From the NCBI GenBank assembly GCA_021824175.1, contig JAKALP010000002.1, positions 287,189 to 351,188 on the forward strand: a stretch of 64,000 nucleotides of DNA, read 5' to 3'. Origin of the DNA: Deltaproteobacteria bacterium (lineage in GTDB: Bacteria > Desulfobacterota > Desulfobacteria > Desulfobacterales > Desulfosarcinaceae). Position 1 is the stretch's first letter. Each line of letters begins with the position of its first letter. Both the position numbers and the translations under genes were made by a program. Shown here piece after piece: positions 16,544-25,767 of the stretch. Under the pieces are notes generated by a model. It was not told where the DNA came from, made no database searches, and was given only the letters and a program-made list of their open reading frames with translations.

Positions 16544-18034
16544 ATGAACAGGATAACATCAAAGATAGGCGTGGTTCTTTTTATGGTGGGGGTTTTTTTA
16601 ACGTTTGGGTTCAGTGGGTGTTCCCAGTCCAATGCTGGTGAAAAATCAACGCCAGCCATCGCGGTGGCGGCCGCGCCGGAAAAGGCCGCAAGCCCGGTCA
16701 GCGTCAATCAAGCCGATTTTCGCACGGTGATCGCCGAGGTTGCCCAAAAGAATATTCCGGCGCTGGCGCATATCGAAGTCACGCAACAACAGGAAGTGAA
16801 CACTCGCTTTCAGCCCTTTGAAAATGATCCCTTCTTTCACTTCTTCTTTAACATGCCTCAAAACATGCCTCATAAGTTCAAACGCGAACTCAAAGGCCTG
16901 GGCAGCGGCATGATCATGGACGCCCAGGGGTATATCCTGACCAATAATCACGTGGTGGCCGGAGCCAGCAGCATCCAGGTGTTGTTGACCGACGGCAACG
17001 AGTACACGGCCAAGCTGGTGGGCGCCGATCCCAAAACCGATCTGGCGGTCATCAAGATCAACGCGGATCATCCACTGCCCCACGTGATTTTTGGCGATTC
17101 CGATAAATTGAATGTCGGTGATTGGGTGGTGGCCATCGGAGCTCCCCGCGGTCTGGATCAGACCGTCACCCAAGGCATCATTAGTGCCAAACACCGCCGT
17201 GGCATTCTCGACCCCAGCACCTACCAGGACTATCTGCAAACCGACGCGGCCATCAATCCGGGCAACAGCGGCGGGCCGTTGATCAATCTGAACGGTGAGG
17301 TCATCGGTGTCAATGCGGCCATCGAGTCGGAATCGGGCGGCTTCGAAGGCATTGGATTCGCGATCCCCAGCAACATGGCGGTGCACATCGCCCGGCAACT
17401 GATCGACCACGGCAAGGTGGTGCGCGGCTGGCTGGGCGTCAGTATCAAAGATATGACCCCGGTGGTAGCCAAAGAAATGAAAATGGAGGTCACCAAGGGC
17501 GCGCTGGTGGCCGAAGTGATCAAGGGCAGCCCCGCTGACGAAGCCGGCCTCAAGAAAGACGATGTCATCACCCAGTACCAGGGCCAGGCCATTGAGGATG
17601 CCTCAAGCCTGCAAAATGCCGTGGCCCAGACCGCCATCGGCACCAAAGCCTCCCTGACGGTCATCCGCGAAGGCAAGACCAAGGACCTGACGGTCCGCAT
17701 TGGCGATATGAAGGATGCCGTGAAAATGTTGGCCGCTTCGGCCGAAGAGCGCCTGGGCGTCACGGTCCGCCCCGTCACCGCCGATGAGGCCAGCAAGTAC
17801 GGCCTGCAGGATGACTCCGGCGTTGCCATTGCCGCCTTGAAAAGCGGAGGCCCCATGGCCCAGGCCGGTTTCGAGGTCAATGACATTATCACGGCCATCA
17901 ACAACATCCCGGTCAATGGGGTGCAAGGATTCGCCGATATCGTCAAGGCGCTGCCAGCCAAGCAGAATGTGGTCCTGAGCGCGGTGGATCATCGCACCGG
18001 ACAGAGCGGCTATGTTCAATTGGTCACCCGATAG
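16544..18034 (+). CDS. Periplasmic serine protease of the Do (DegP/HtrA) family
   Basis: A periplasmic quality-control protease. The start is the ATG preceded by AAGGAGG. The signal ends with the lipobox FSGC (Cys-26), so it is probably a lipoprotein rather than a free periplasmic enzyme. The trypsin-like domain has the catalytic triad His-136 (TNNHVVAG), Asp-166 (TDLAVI) and Ser-242 (GNSGGP). Two PDZ domains follow (about 275-365, RGWLGVSIKDM; and about 395-490, LGVTVRPV). At 496 residues it has normal length. A small periplasmic protein follows in the same direction. Confidence 0.93.
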   Translation: MNRITSKIGVVLFMVGVFLTFGFSGCSQSNAGEKSTPAIAVAAAPEKAASPVSVNQADFRTVIAEVAQKNIPALAHIEVTQQQEVNTRFQPFENDPFFHFFFNMPQNMPHKFKRELKGLGSGMIMDAQGYILTNNHVVAGASSIQVLLTDGNEYTAKLVGADPKTDLAVIKINADHPLPHVIFGDSDKLNVGDWVVAIGAPRGLDQTVTQGIISAKHRRGILDPSTYQDYLQTDAAINPGNSGGPLINLNGEVIGVNAAIESESGGFEGIGFAIPSNMAVHIARQLIDHGKVVRGWLGVSIKDMTPVVAKEMKMEVTKGALVAEVIKGSPADEAGLKKDDVITQYQGQAIEDASSLQNAVAQTAIGTKASLTVIREGKTKDLTVRIGDMKDAVKMLAASAEERLGVTVRPVTADEASKYGLQDDSGVAIAALKSGGPMAQAGFEVNDIITAINNIPVNGVQGFADIVKALPAKQNVVLSAVDHRTGQSGYVQLVTR

Positions 18035-18190
18035 ACACGGAGGCCGGGGCGGGACTCTTCTTCGCGCAAGACAAAGGCCCCGGCATCGCATGGAAGCAAA
18101 AAACATAAGCTGAGTGAATTCTACGGGCGGTGCGCACGGAACAGCGAACCGCCCCTTCACCCCAAAGAGAAATATAAAGGAGGTAGTAAA

Positions 18191-18622
18191 ATGAAAAAAG
18201 CAATTACAAGCATCCTGATGAGCAGTTTGATCCTGGCCATGCTGGCGACGGCCGCCATGGCCGACAACTATGTCCCGCCCTTTGCGGGCCAGCAGAAGAA
18301 CCTGAACAGTGGCGTGGATTATCTCTCCGGCGGCGTAGGTCTCAACGAACGCAGTCAAATGGAATCCATGACCCAACCCTATAATCTGAAGCTGATATTT
18401 GACGTCAAGAATGGTTCATACCTCGCAGATGTGGGCATCAAGATTGCGGACCATCATGGCAAAGTGCTGGTAGACACCGTATCCCAAGGCCCTTGGTTTT
18501 ATGCCAAGCTGCCGGCGGGCACCTATAAACTCACCGGCTACTTCGACCATCGCAGTATTACCCGGACCATCACCGTGGGAAATGGTATGCATGACCTTCT
18601 CATGACATGGCCCACGGCCTAG
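18191..18622 (+). CDS. Small periplasmic protein with a carboxypeptidase-regulatory-like fold
   Basis: A 143-residue exported protein: signal peptide MKKAITSILM to about residue 24 (AMA-DN). The C-terminal two thirds (about 65-140) have the beta-sandwich pattern of a carboxypeptidase regulatory-like domain: LIFDVKNGSYLADVGIKIAD, GKVLVDTVSQGPWFYAKLPAGTY and KLTGYFDHRSITRTITV. AAAGGAGG lies 7 nt upstream of the ATG. The gene follows the Do-type protease by 156 bases and may be a partner or client; no specific function can be given. A terminator follows at 18697. Confidence 0.7.
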   Translation: MKKAITSILMSSLILAMLATAAMADNYVPPFAGQQKNLNSGVDYLSGGVGLNERSQMESMTQPYNLKLIFDVKNGSYLADVGIKIADHHGKVLVDTVSQGPWFYAKLPAGTYKLTGYFDHRSITRTITVGNGMHDLLMTWPTA

Positions 18623-18696
18623 CCCTGATCCGGCTCAAATCCCCCGCACCCCCGGCGGACGCTCCTCTGGGGCGCCCGCCACCCGCCACCGGCCAC

Positions 18697-18734
18697 CCGC
18701 CCTCGGAAGATATCTTCTGGGGGCGGTTTGTTTT
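18697..18734 (+). terminator. Rho-independent terminator
   Basis: CCGCCC pairs with GGGCGG; inside, GAAGATATCTTC is itself palindromic. TTTGTTTT follows. It lies 75 bases after the small periplasmic protein gene. Confidence 0.75.
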
Positions 18735-18830
18735 GGTAAAAGGGATTGCTTTGGCGCGGTATGATAATTTTTCATTCGCATTCATTAGCGAAATAAATGA
18801 GGGCTCGGGGAGTTGCTTCATCAAAGGCAC

Positions 18831-18907
18831 GCCATTCCCGCGAAGGTGGTGGGAATCCAGATTCTAAAGATGCCATCATACGGGTTGCCCGCCTGCGCGG
18901 GAATGGC
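18831..18907. repeat. GCCATTCCCGCG inverted repeat
   Basis: A perfect 12-bp inverted repeat (GCCATTCCCGCG and CGCGGGAATGGC) encloses 53 bases that include further half-repeats (GTGGGAATCCAG). It resembles the abundant ATTCCCGCGAAGGCGGGAATC family seen between genes in many proteobacterial genomes. Confidence 0.7.
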
Positions 18908-18983
18908 GGAAGACGCCCTCCGATTGGAGTCATAAAGAGTTTGGGCCAAAAGATTATTTTGCGATAGCTTGTAGAAGTGACTT

Positions 18984-19385
18984 CTACTTTTTCGGGTATA
19001 AATCCGGGTAGTATTCATGCAGGCATTGGGGGCACATGGAGTGAGAGAACTCGGCTTCGGAGTGCTGGCTGATATAGCTTTCCACCGGCAGCCACCGCTC
19101 TTGGTGGCGGATTTTTTTGCACCCCGCGCAGATGGGCAATATGCCTTCCAGGATTTTGATGCGCCGCATCAGATTTCTAAAAATGCCGGTTTCGATGATG
19201 ACCACCACCAAAAAGATCACGGACTCAATCAGGATCTCTCCTTTGCGTTGGCCCCAGGTGGTGGTTTGATCCCCGAAAAGATAATGGGGGACATCCAGAA
19301 ATTCGTTGACGAAGGTCAGGGCAAATAAGCACGCCAGGACAGCGGTTTGCCAAAAGAAAATGATTTTGAAGGTATTCCTTTTCAT
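18984..19385 (-). CDS. Membrane protein with a C-terminal signalling zinc motif
   Basis: A 133-residue protein with two membrane helices (about 8-28 and 50-70), then a cytoplasmic tail with LEGILPICAGCKKIRHQERWLPVESYISQHSEAEFSHSMCPQCLHEYYP. That tail, with CAGCKKI and CPQC, is the Cys-rich motif often found at the end of PAS or receiver proteins in Desulfobacterota. Here it stands without a kinase or cyclase domain. It is the last gene of a minus-strand signalling cluster that contains a NarX/NarL-type pair. The function is unknown; a metal- or redox-responsive role is a guess. Confidence 0.65.
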   Translation of the reverse strand: MKRNTFKIIFFWQTAVLACLFALTFVNEFLDVPHYLFGDQTTTWGQRKGEILIESVIFLVVVIIETGIFRNLMRRIKILEGILPICAGCKKIRHQERWLPVESYISQHSEAEFSHSMCPQCLHEYYPDLYPKK

Positions 19386-19523
19386 GGCCGCGTTTCCTTT
19401 GCGAAAGCGGTGGATAGAACAGACGCGGCATTATGTTCCCCTGTATGCCGCGAATGACCATACTATTGCGCGGTGATGACAAAATCAAATCAAAACCCTT
19501 GGCGTGCCCGGACATTCAACCGC

Positions 19524-20300
19524 TCATGTCAATTGTTCCTCCTTTTCGAGATCCGTCCATCGCAAATTTTGTCGCCGGTCTTCGTTGAAAAGAAGAAATA
19601 TCATCTCCATTTGATTGACCATGGCCGTGATCAATAGCTTCTCTTCCGCGCGGAGCTGGACCACCGGTAGAATCAGAACAGTGTGCAGGTCGAGGTTCTT
19701 TTGAACACTGCACACGGTTTTCAAGCCTTCTTCGCAACGGCCGTCGAGTATGGCGCGGTTGCCCAGGGTGGCCTGGGGCAGAAGACCTTTGACGCGTTCA
19801 AAGGTGTACTCCGTAATGGTTCGGCCAGTACTTCGATGGATCACGCGCAGGATCGTCCATGGCGCGTCAGCGATGGTAGATATTTTTGCGGCCATCTGGT
19901 GAAAATAGCGTTTGAGTTCTTTGCGGGTGCGCGGATAGTGGCTCAATCCGCATAGCACCGTCATGGTTTCATTGAACACCACATTGACGCTGCCGATATA
20001 TTTAAAGTCTTCCACCAGGCGCGCGATCAGCTTGGATTGCTCCGCGCCGGAGCGTTCCATCGCGCGCTGATAAGAGGCCAGACGGCGGCGGAAACCGAGC
20101 CAAATCAGATAGGAAATGCCAAACAGCAAAACGATCAACCCGCTCTCCAATATCTCTTCATCGATAATGAAGTTGCGCCGCAGCGTGATCCCGTGCCGAA
20201 TCAAGATCGGCACCAGGCTTACGATCAACAACATGAAGATTAAGGTGAAGAAATAGATTCGGATTAACAGCTTGTGCCTTTTGCCAATAGCCACGATCAT
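19524..20300 (-). CDS. Membrane sensor-like protein without an output domain
   Basis: A 258-residue protein. Two membrane helices (about 12-34 and 50-70) form a hairpin. A cytoplasmic domain of about 180 residues follows (KLIARLVEDFKYIGSVNVVFNETMTVL, then RVIHRSTGRTITEYTF, then VCSVQKNLDLHTVLILPV), which has the strand and helix order of a GAF-like sensor domain. The two transmembrane helices and the lack of HisKA, GGDEF or HTH suggest a sensor that talks to another protein. It follows a lone receiver gene by 35 bases, in the same direction. I do not recognise the family. Confidence 0.6.
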   Translation of the reverse strand: MIVAIGKRHKLLIRIYFFTLIFMLLIVSLVPILIRHGITLRRNFIIDEEILESGLIVLLFGISYLIWLGFRRRLASYQRAMERSGAEQSKLIARLVEDFKYIGSVNVVFNETMTVLCGLSHYPRTRKELKRYFHQMAAKISTIADAPWTILRVIHRSTGRTITEYTFERVKGLLPQATLGNRAILDGRCEEGLKTVCSVQKNLDLHTVLILPVVQLRAEEKLLITAMVNQMEMIFLLFNEDRRQNLRWTDLEKEEQLT

Positions 20301-20335
20301 AGCGGGGGCTCCTTCTTCGTCCAGTTATGCTGCGG

Positions 20336-20689
20336 TTATTGTTTCAGGGTATCGATGAGGGATTCCAGTTCCCGCGTCTTGTTGAAGAAATATTGCGCTC
20401 CGGCTTGCATGCTTTGACGGCGGTAATGTGGGTAGTCATAGTTGGTCATGATCATGACCTGTATGTTGGGATAGCGCTGTTTGACTTCAGTCAGCAGCTC
20501 AATGCCGCTTTTACCGGGCAGGCGGATATCCAGCAAAAGGGTATCGGGCTGCGCGGCTTCAATGGCGGGCAAGGCTTCTTCGGCCGTGGCGGCCTGACCG
20601 ACCACCTGGACATTGCGAGCCTCGGCCAGCATGGCGATCAAGCGATTTCGGATATCTGTGGAATCATCCACGATGAAGAGCCTGTTCAT
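20336..20689 (-). CDS. Stand-alone receiver-domain response regulator
   Basis: A 117-residue receiver: acidic pocket D8-D9, phospho-acceptor Asp-54 in LLLDIRLPG, switch Thr in IMTNYDYP and conserved Lys in FFNKTRE. There is no output domain. It lies between a full NarL-type regulator upstream and the GAF-like membrane protein downstream, so it may receive phosphate from the NarX-type kinase or bind the membrane sensor. The sequence GYDYPHYRRQSMQAGA-like segment is typical of receivers found with NarL regulators. Confidence 0.85.
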   Translation of the reverse strand: MNRLFIVDDSTDIRNRLIAMLAEARNVQVVGQAATAEEALPAIEAAQPDTLLLDIRLPGKSGIELLTEVKQRYPNIQVMIMTNYDYPHYRRQSMQAGAQYFFNKTRELESLIDTLKQ

Positions 20690-20822
20690 AGCGGCAGCCC
20701 CTTTTGGTTTGATATCAATATAATAAGCTCCGGCCGCAACCTAAATCCGTGATTGTCTGATCTTCGGGTAGGCGCCTGCCACCAAGGGGTGTCGGAGTTT
20801 GTCTGACAAGGGCGTGAGGGGG

Positions 20823-21455
20823 TCAATCCACCAGTTGGTTCTGAATGGCGTAGTGAGTTAACTCGGCGTTGGATTTCATCTGCATCTTCTCCAGGATGCG
20901 GGTTCGGTAGGTGCTGACGGTCTTGACGCTGAGATTGAGAGCTTCGGCAATTTCGGACACGGTTTTGCCCGAAGCGATCAGGCAAAGCACCTGGTATTCT
21001 CGATCGGAGAGAGAGTCGTGGGGCGGCCGCTCGACGTCGGCGTCCAGGGCAAAGGCGATGCGCTCGGCCAGGGCTGTGCTGATGTATTTGCCGCCGTTAT
21101 AGACCTTGCGAATGGCGTTGATGAGTTCGTCGGGCGCGCTCTCCTTAGTCAGGTAGCCGGCCGCCCCGGCTTTGAGCAGCCGCAGCGCATATTGGGCTTC
21201 GGGGTGAATGGTCAGAATAATCACCGGCAGCTTGGGCTTTTCGACTTTGAGTTGTTTGAGCACGTCGAGTCCATCCATGCCGGGCATGGTCAGATCCAGC
21301 AAGACCACATCAAAATCGGTGGCGCGGATTTGTTTGAGCAGATGGGCGCCGTTGTCGGCCACGGCCTTGACGGTGATGTCGATGTCGTCGGCCATGATCT
21401 GTTTGAGGCCGGCTCGGACAATGGGATGGTCATCGGCGATAATGACGTTAATCAT
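20823..21455 (-). CDS. NarL/FixJ-family response regulator
   Basis: A 210-residue two-domain regulator: receiver (1-120) with Asp-54 in VLLDLTMPG and the Lys in GYLTKES, then a LuxR-type helix-turn-helix (about 145-205) with LSDREYQVLCLIASGKTVSE and LNLSVKTVSTYRTRILEKM. Its ATG overlaps the stop codon of the kinase gene (ATGA), so the two are translated together and form a cognate pair. Targets are unknown; dyads of the NarL type, such as the one at 16303, are candidates. Confidence 0.93.
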   Translation of the reverse strand: MINVIIADDHPIVRAGLKQIMADDIDITVKAVADNGAHLLKQIRATDFDVVLLDLTMPGMDGLDVLKQLKVEKPKLPVIILTIHPEAQYALRLLKAGAAGYLTKESAPDELINAIRKVYNGGKYISTALAERIAFALDADVERPPHDSLSDREYQVLCLIASGKTVSEIAEALNLSVKTVSTYRTRILEKMQMKSNAELTHYAIQNQLVD

Positions 21456-23239
21456 TTTCTCTCCTGTGCTTCCACGGGCAACTCAATGAGCACCTGGGTT
21501 CCCTGACCGGCGCGACCCTCAAAGGTCATCGTGCCGTTCCAGGGGTGGAGGCGCTCGCGAATGCCCAGCAAGCCATATGATCCGGGATTATGGATTTCGG
21601 CCGCGGTAATGCCGCGGCCGTCATCGGCCACCCGCAGCCGCAGGCGGCCTTCCTTTATTTCCAGCGTGATCTGAACCAGTTTGGCCTGGGCATGGCGGAT
21701 GATGTTGGTCAACAATTCCTGAAAGATGCGAAACACCACCACTTCCTGGGCCTTGGCCAAAGGTCCAGGGCTGCCGGTGATTTCCACCTGGCAGGCGATG
21801 CCGGTGCGGTTTTGAAACTCTTCGGCCTGCCACTCGATGGCGGCCGCCAGGCCGAAATCATCGAGAATCACCGGCCGCAATTGCGCCATGACCGAATGCA
21901 GGGTTTTCAGGGAGGCATCGATCAGTTGGAACATGGTGTGGATGCGCTCCACGGCGGCGCTCTGGTCCGCGGGCAATCGTTTCTTGATCCAGGACAGGTC
22001 CATTTTCAGAATGGTCAGGGATTGACCAAATTCATCGTGGAGTTCGCGGGCGATGCGTATGCGTTCTTCTTCGCGCACCTGCTGTTGATGAACGGAGAGA
22101 TTGCGCAATTGCTCCTGGGATTGGCGCAGTGCTTCCAACGCTGCCTGTTCCCGCGCCTGGCGCGTCTGTATGGCTTGGGCCATCTCGTCAAATACGCTGG
22201 CCAGGTGGGTCAACTCATCGCGGCCGCCGATGTCACCGACGCGGGCATTAAGATCTCCCACCGCAAGGCCCTGGCTGGCGTTCACCAGGCGCTGCAGCCG
22301 TCGCAGAATAAAAAGATCGGCGGCCCACCAGACGGCCATGACGGCCATCAGCGCAAAAAAAGACAGCACCACCATGTTGCGGACGAAGAGCTCGTGGGAA
22401 GCGGATAGAGCTGTTTTGGCGGGCAGTTCCAACGAGACATAGACCCGTCGCTTCTTCAGTGGACTCTCCAGAGGCGCGAAGGCGTAAATCCAGGCGATGC
22501 CGGTCCGGTCCGCGGCGATCTCAATCCCCGTGTGCCTGGTCATGATTTCCCGCCCAATGGCCTCCGGCAGGGAACCGGGGGCTGACCACTCCTTGGAAGC
22601 CGCGTCATAGCGCAACAGACCGCCCTGGTCATCGATGAGCGTCAAGCGGGCCGCAGTTGGCAGCTCTGAAAGCATTTTGAAGGTGGTGCGGTTCATCCAG
22701 TCCAGGTCCAGGGCCGCGAATGCCACGGCCAGAATCTCCCGATGGTCATTGATCACCGGCACGGCCACCCGCAGCACCGGTTGTCCATTGATCCGGTCTT
22801 CCCCATATTCACCCAGGGCCCATGTTTTGGTGCGCACACAGGCTTCAAACCATCGGCTTTGGCTGAAATCGGTCTGGCGAAGGGTTTCCAGGGTAGAAAT
22901 CAAGAGGCGTCCGTCGGTACGGATCACACCCATGTCCGCATACCCGCCAAAGCGGCGGCGTTGATGGGAGATAAAAGAGGATATCAAGGCGGGGTCGCCC
23001 TGACTCGCCAGAAACAGATCGCCCATGGCCATCAACAGATTGCGGGTCGTGTCCAACTGTTCCTGTTCTTCCATGGCAGCGGCGCGGGCCAGCATCAAGG
23101 CCCCTTGCAAAATAGACTCCTTTTCGGCCCGCTGTTGTTCCTCGGCTGTAAAAAAAATCAGCGCCCCGACCGGTATGAAGGCCGCCAGAACCAATAAGTA
23201 GAGCCGTGTGCGCAGGCTCAGGCCGATGTTCCATTGCAT
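21452..23239 (-). CDS. NarX-type sensor histidine kinase with a dCache-like sensor
   Basis: A sensor kinase of about 595 residues. The start is taken at the Met with AAAGGATG upstream; an in-frame ATG at 23296 would add 19 residues but has no ribosome-binding site. A first membrane helix (about 10-32) and a second (about 288-310) enclose an extracytoplasmic Cache-type domain (ADMGVIRTDGRLLIST, RVAVPVINDHREILAV). HAMP follows, then HisKA_3 with His-401 in ARELHDEFGQSLTIL, then the ATPase domain with DDGRGI. Small organic ligands are the usual inputs of such domains. It is coupled to the NarL regulator by a 4-base overlap and divergent from mntH. Confidence 0.92.
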   Translation of the reverse strand: MQWNIGLSLRTRLYLLVLAAFIPVGALIFFTAEEQQRAEKESILQGALMLARAAAMEEQEQLDTTRNLLMAMGDLFLASQGDPALISSFISHQRRRFGGYADMGVIRTDGRLLISTLETLRQTDFSQSRWFEACVRTKTWALGEYGEDRINGQPVLRVAVPVINDHREILAVAFAALDLDWMNRTTFKMLSELPTAARLTLIDDQGGLLRYDAASKEWSAPGSLPEAIGREIMTRHTGIEIAADRTGIAWIYAFAPLESPLKKRRVYVSLELPAKTALSASHELFVRNMVVLSFFALMAVMAVWWAADLFILRRLQRLVNASQGLAVGDLNARVGDIGGRDELTHLASVFDEMAQAIQTRQAREQAALEALRQSQEQLRNLSVHQQQVREEERIRIARELHDEFGQSLTILKMDLSWIKKRLPADQSAAVERIHTMFQLIDASLKTLHSVMAQLRPVILDDFGLAAAIEWQAEEFQNRTGIACQVEITGSPGPLAKAQEVVVFRIFQELLTNIIRHAQAKLVQITLEIKEGRLRLRVADDGRGITAAEIHNPGSYGLLGIRERLHPWNGTMTFEGRAGQGTQVLIELPVEAQERK

Positions 23240-23395
23240 GGCTTCATCCTTTTGAAATCCCGGCGGAGGTGTGATACTTTCCTGGCCGGATTTCATGGAT
23301 GTGGGTTTGCTTCAGCATCATATCTCCCTTATACTACTTTTTATTTCAAGAAGCCGACAAAAAAGAGAACCTGACTCAGGCAGATTGGAACCACC

Positions 23396-24697
23396 ATGGC
23401 CCCATCCGAAAATAAAGAGATCGCCGCCAGCGACGCCACCCTGACGGCCGCCGAACTGGTGCTGGCCGGTAGCGGACCCAAGCGCGGGCTGGCGCGCCTG
23501 TGGCCATTTTTAGGGCCGGCTTTTATCGCCAGTATCGCCTACGTGGACCCAGGCAATTTCGCCACCAATATCCAAAGCGGGGCCCAGTTCGGCTACCGGC
23601 TGCTTTGGGTGGTGGTGGCCAGCAATCTCATGGCCATGCTGATTCAGACATTATCAGCCAAGCTGGGCATTGCCACGGGACACAACCTGGCGGAGTTGTG
23701 CCGGCTGAACTATCCCAAACCCCTGGTGTGGCTCATGTGGGTGCTCATGGAGCTGGTGGCCATGGCCACGGATCTGGCCGAATTCCTGGGAGCGGCCCTG
23801 GGCTTCAATCTCCTGCTGGGCTTGCCGCTGTGGATCGCCGGGTTGCTGACGGCCGTGGTTACCTTCTTGATTCTGGCGCTGCAAAACCGTGGCTTCCGGC
23901 CCCTGGAGGCGGTCATTACGGCCATGCTGGGCGTCATTGCCGTGTGTTACATCGTTGAAACGATCTTGGACCGGCCGGACTGGGGCAAAGTTTTCTACCA
24001 TGCGCTCGTGCCCAGCTTTGCCGGCACCGAAAGTATATTGCTGGCCACGGGCATTCTGGGCGCCACGGTCATGCCCCATGTGATCTTTTTGCACTCTTCC
24101 CTGACCCAGGGCCGCATCGTGGTCAGGGAGCCGGTGCTGCGGCGGCGCCTGCTGCGTTTCGAAATCGCCGACGTCACCATTGCCATGGGCGTGGCTGGGT
24201 TTGTCAACGCGGCCATGCTGATCATGGCGGCCGCCACATTCCACCAGGCCGGCATGATGCACGTGGCCTCCATCGAAGAGGCCCACCAAACCCTGGAACC
24301 CTTATTGGGCAGCGCAGCCCGCTGGATCTTCGCCATCTCCCTGCTGGCCGCCGGCTTGTCATCGAGCGCCGTGGGCACCATGGCCGGCCAAGTGGTGATG
24401 CAAGGATTTCTCCAGCGTCACATCCCCATCTGGTTGCGGCGTCTGGCCACGATTCTGCCTTCGCTGGTAGTCATTTTCATCGGTCTGGACCCCACGCGCA
24501 CGTTGGTCATCAGCCAGGTGGTACTCAGCTTCGGGTTGCCTTTCGCGGTGATCCCTTTGATCCATTTTTCAAGCCGGAAGCAATTGATGCAAGAGCTGGT
24601 CAACCGGCGCGTCACCACGGCGGTGGCGGTTTTGGTGGCCAGCCTGATCGTGCTGTTGAATCTTTATTTGCTTTACCAGACGGTTTTTGGAGGATAG
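23396..24697 (+). CDS. mntH: NRAMP-family divalent metal (Mn2+/Fe2+) transporter
   Basis: A 433-residue proton-coupled metal importer with about eleven membrane helices. The substrate signature DPGN in YVDPGNFATNI (about 52) and the consensus transport segment (LGATVMPHVIFLHSSL, about 218-233) are intact. The N-terminus has a longer soluble lead (MAPSENKEIAASDATLTAAEL) than usual. The usp gene follows 3 bases after the stop, so the two are co-transcribed. The intergenic region to the divergent kinase is about 150 bases; I see no clear MntR site. Confidence 0.92.
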   Translation: MAPSENKEIAASDATLTAAELVLAGSGPKRGLARLWPFLGPAFIASIAYVDPGNFATNIQSGAQFGYRLLWVVVASNLMAMLIQTLSAKLGIATGHNLAELCRLNYPKPLVWLMWVLMELVAMATDLAEFLGAALGFNLLLGLPLWIAGLLTAVVTFLILALQNRGFRPLEAVITAMLGVIAVCYIVETILDRPDWGKVFYHALVPSFAGTESILLATGILGATVMPHVIFLHSSLTQGRIVVREPVLRRRLLRFEIADVTIAMGVAGFVNAAMLIMAAATFHQAGMMHVASIEEAHQTLEPLLGSAARWIFAISLLAAGLSSSAVGTMAGQVVMQGFLQRHIPIWLRRLATILPSLVVIFIGLDPTRTLVISQVVLSFGLPFAVIPLIHFSSRKQLMQELVNRRVTTAVAVLVASLIVLLNLYLLYQTVFGG

Positions 24698-24700
24698 ACC

Positions 24701-25597
24701 ATGTTCAAACATCTGCTGGTCCCCCTGGACGGCTCCATCCTGGCCGAAGTCGTGCTGCCGGCCGCGGCCTACCTGGCCCAGGCGTGCCATTCTCGGGTGA
24801 CCGTCATTCATATCATCGAACAGGATGCGCCGCCCGCCGTGCATGGCGAGCGTCACTTGACCAATCCCCAGGAGGCCGAAGCCTATCTGGCTGAAATCGG
24901 CCGGCGCTTTTTCCCGGCGCAGATCAAGCAGGATTACCATGTCCACACCTCAGCCATGAAGGATGTGGCCGCCGGCATTGTTTTGCACCAGTCCGAGCTG
25001 GCGCCTGACCTGGTGGTCATGGGCACCCACGGCCGGGGCGGCTTGCGCGACCTGCTCTTTGGCCGCATTGCCCAGCAGGTGGTGGCCGCGGGCAATCTGC
25101 CCGTGCTGCTGATTCGCCCGGAGGCCGCGTCCGAAGGGCTTTCTTTTAACTGCCGCCGGATTTTGGCGCCCACGGATGGCGATCCCGAACACGCTTTGGG
25201 TCTGCAGACGGCTTTCAATCTGGCGCGGATCTTGGGTGCGCAGTTGGATCTATTGGGGGTCGTGCCGACTTTGAACCGCCTCACCGGCCGTACGGCCACC
25301 GCCAGCCGTTTTGCCCCCGGCACCAGCCAGGCCATGCTGGAGATCGCCGAAGCGGATCTGGGGCGGTTCCTGCAACGAAAAGTGGCCGATTTCCGCAAGG
25401 CCGGCGTAAACGCAGGCGCGCGCCTGGAGCGCGGCGATCCAGCCGCCATCATTGCCGGCGTGGCCGAAAAGATCAATGTGGATCTGATCGCCTTCAGTAC
25501 CCACGGTAAATCGGGTGCCGCCGCCTTCTGGAACCAGAGCATCGGCGCCAAGGTGCTGGCCCAGACGCGGCGGCCCATGTTAATGGTACCAGTATAG
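24701..25597 (+). CDS. Tandem universal stress protein
   Basis: A 298-residue protein with two UspA domains (about 1-147 and 150-298). The first carries the ATP-binding motif GTHGRGGLRDLLFGRIAQQV (about 108-127); the second has a degenerate counterpart, STHGKSGAAAFWNQSIGAKV. This is the usual asymmetry of tandem Usp proteins. The tight spacing behind mntH suggests a role in coping with metal or oxidative stress; that is an inference from context. Confidence 0.9.
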   Translation: MFKHLLVPLDGSILAEVVLPAAAYLAQACHSRVTVIHIIEQDAPPAVHGERHLTNPQEAEAYLAEIGRRFFPAQIKQDYHVHTSAMKDVAAGIVLHQSELAPDLVVMGTHGRGGLRDLLFGRIAQQVVAAGNLPVLLIRPEAASEGLSFNCRRILAPTDGDPEHALGLQTAFNLARILGAQLDLLGVVPTLNRLTGRTATASRFAPGTSQAMLEIAEADLGRFLQRKVADFRKAGVNAGARLERGDPAAIIAGVAEKINVDLIAFSTHGKSGAAAFWNQSIGAKVLAQTRRPMLMVPV

Positions 25598-25740
25598 AGG
25601 TAATCCCAAAACGTCCCCTCGGGCTCAATATCGGCGTTGGGGCAAGGCGGCCAATCCTCGAAATACGGATTGTATGTCCGCGGTTGGCCGCCTTACCCCG
25701 CCTTGATCTTGAACCCGAGGGGACGTTTTGGAATCACCTC
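25597..25740. repeat. 144-bp intergenic element with 27-bp terminal inverted repeats
   Basis: The ends GAGGTAATCCCAAAACGTCC and, in reverse, GAGGTGATTCCAAAACGTCC extend to 27 bp with 25 matches. Inside, AAGGCGGCCAA and TTGGCCGCCTT form a second dyad. There is no coding capacity. It starts on the last bases of the usp gene. Confidence 0.85.
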
Positions 25741-25767
25741 TAAGGGGTGAACTCACGAGGAGGGCAA

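Noticed and set aside
23297..23395. MntR or Fur box before mntH
   Set aside because: No convincing palindrome of either type was found in the short divergent region.
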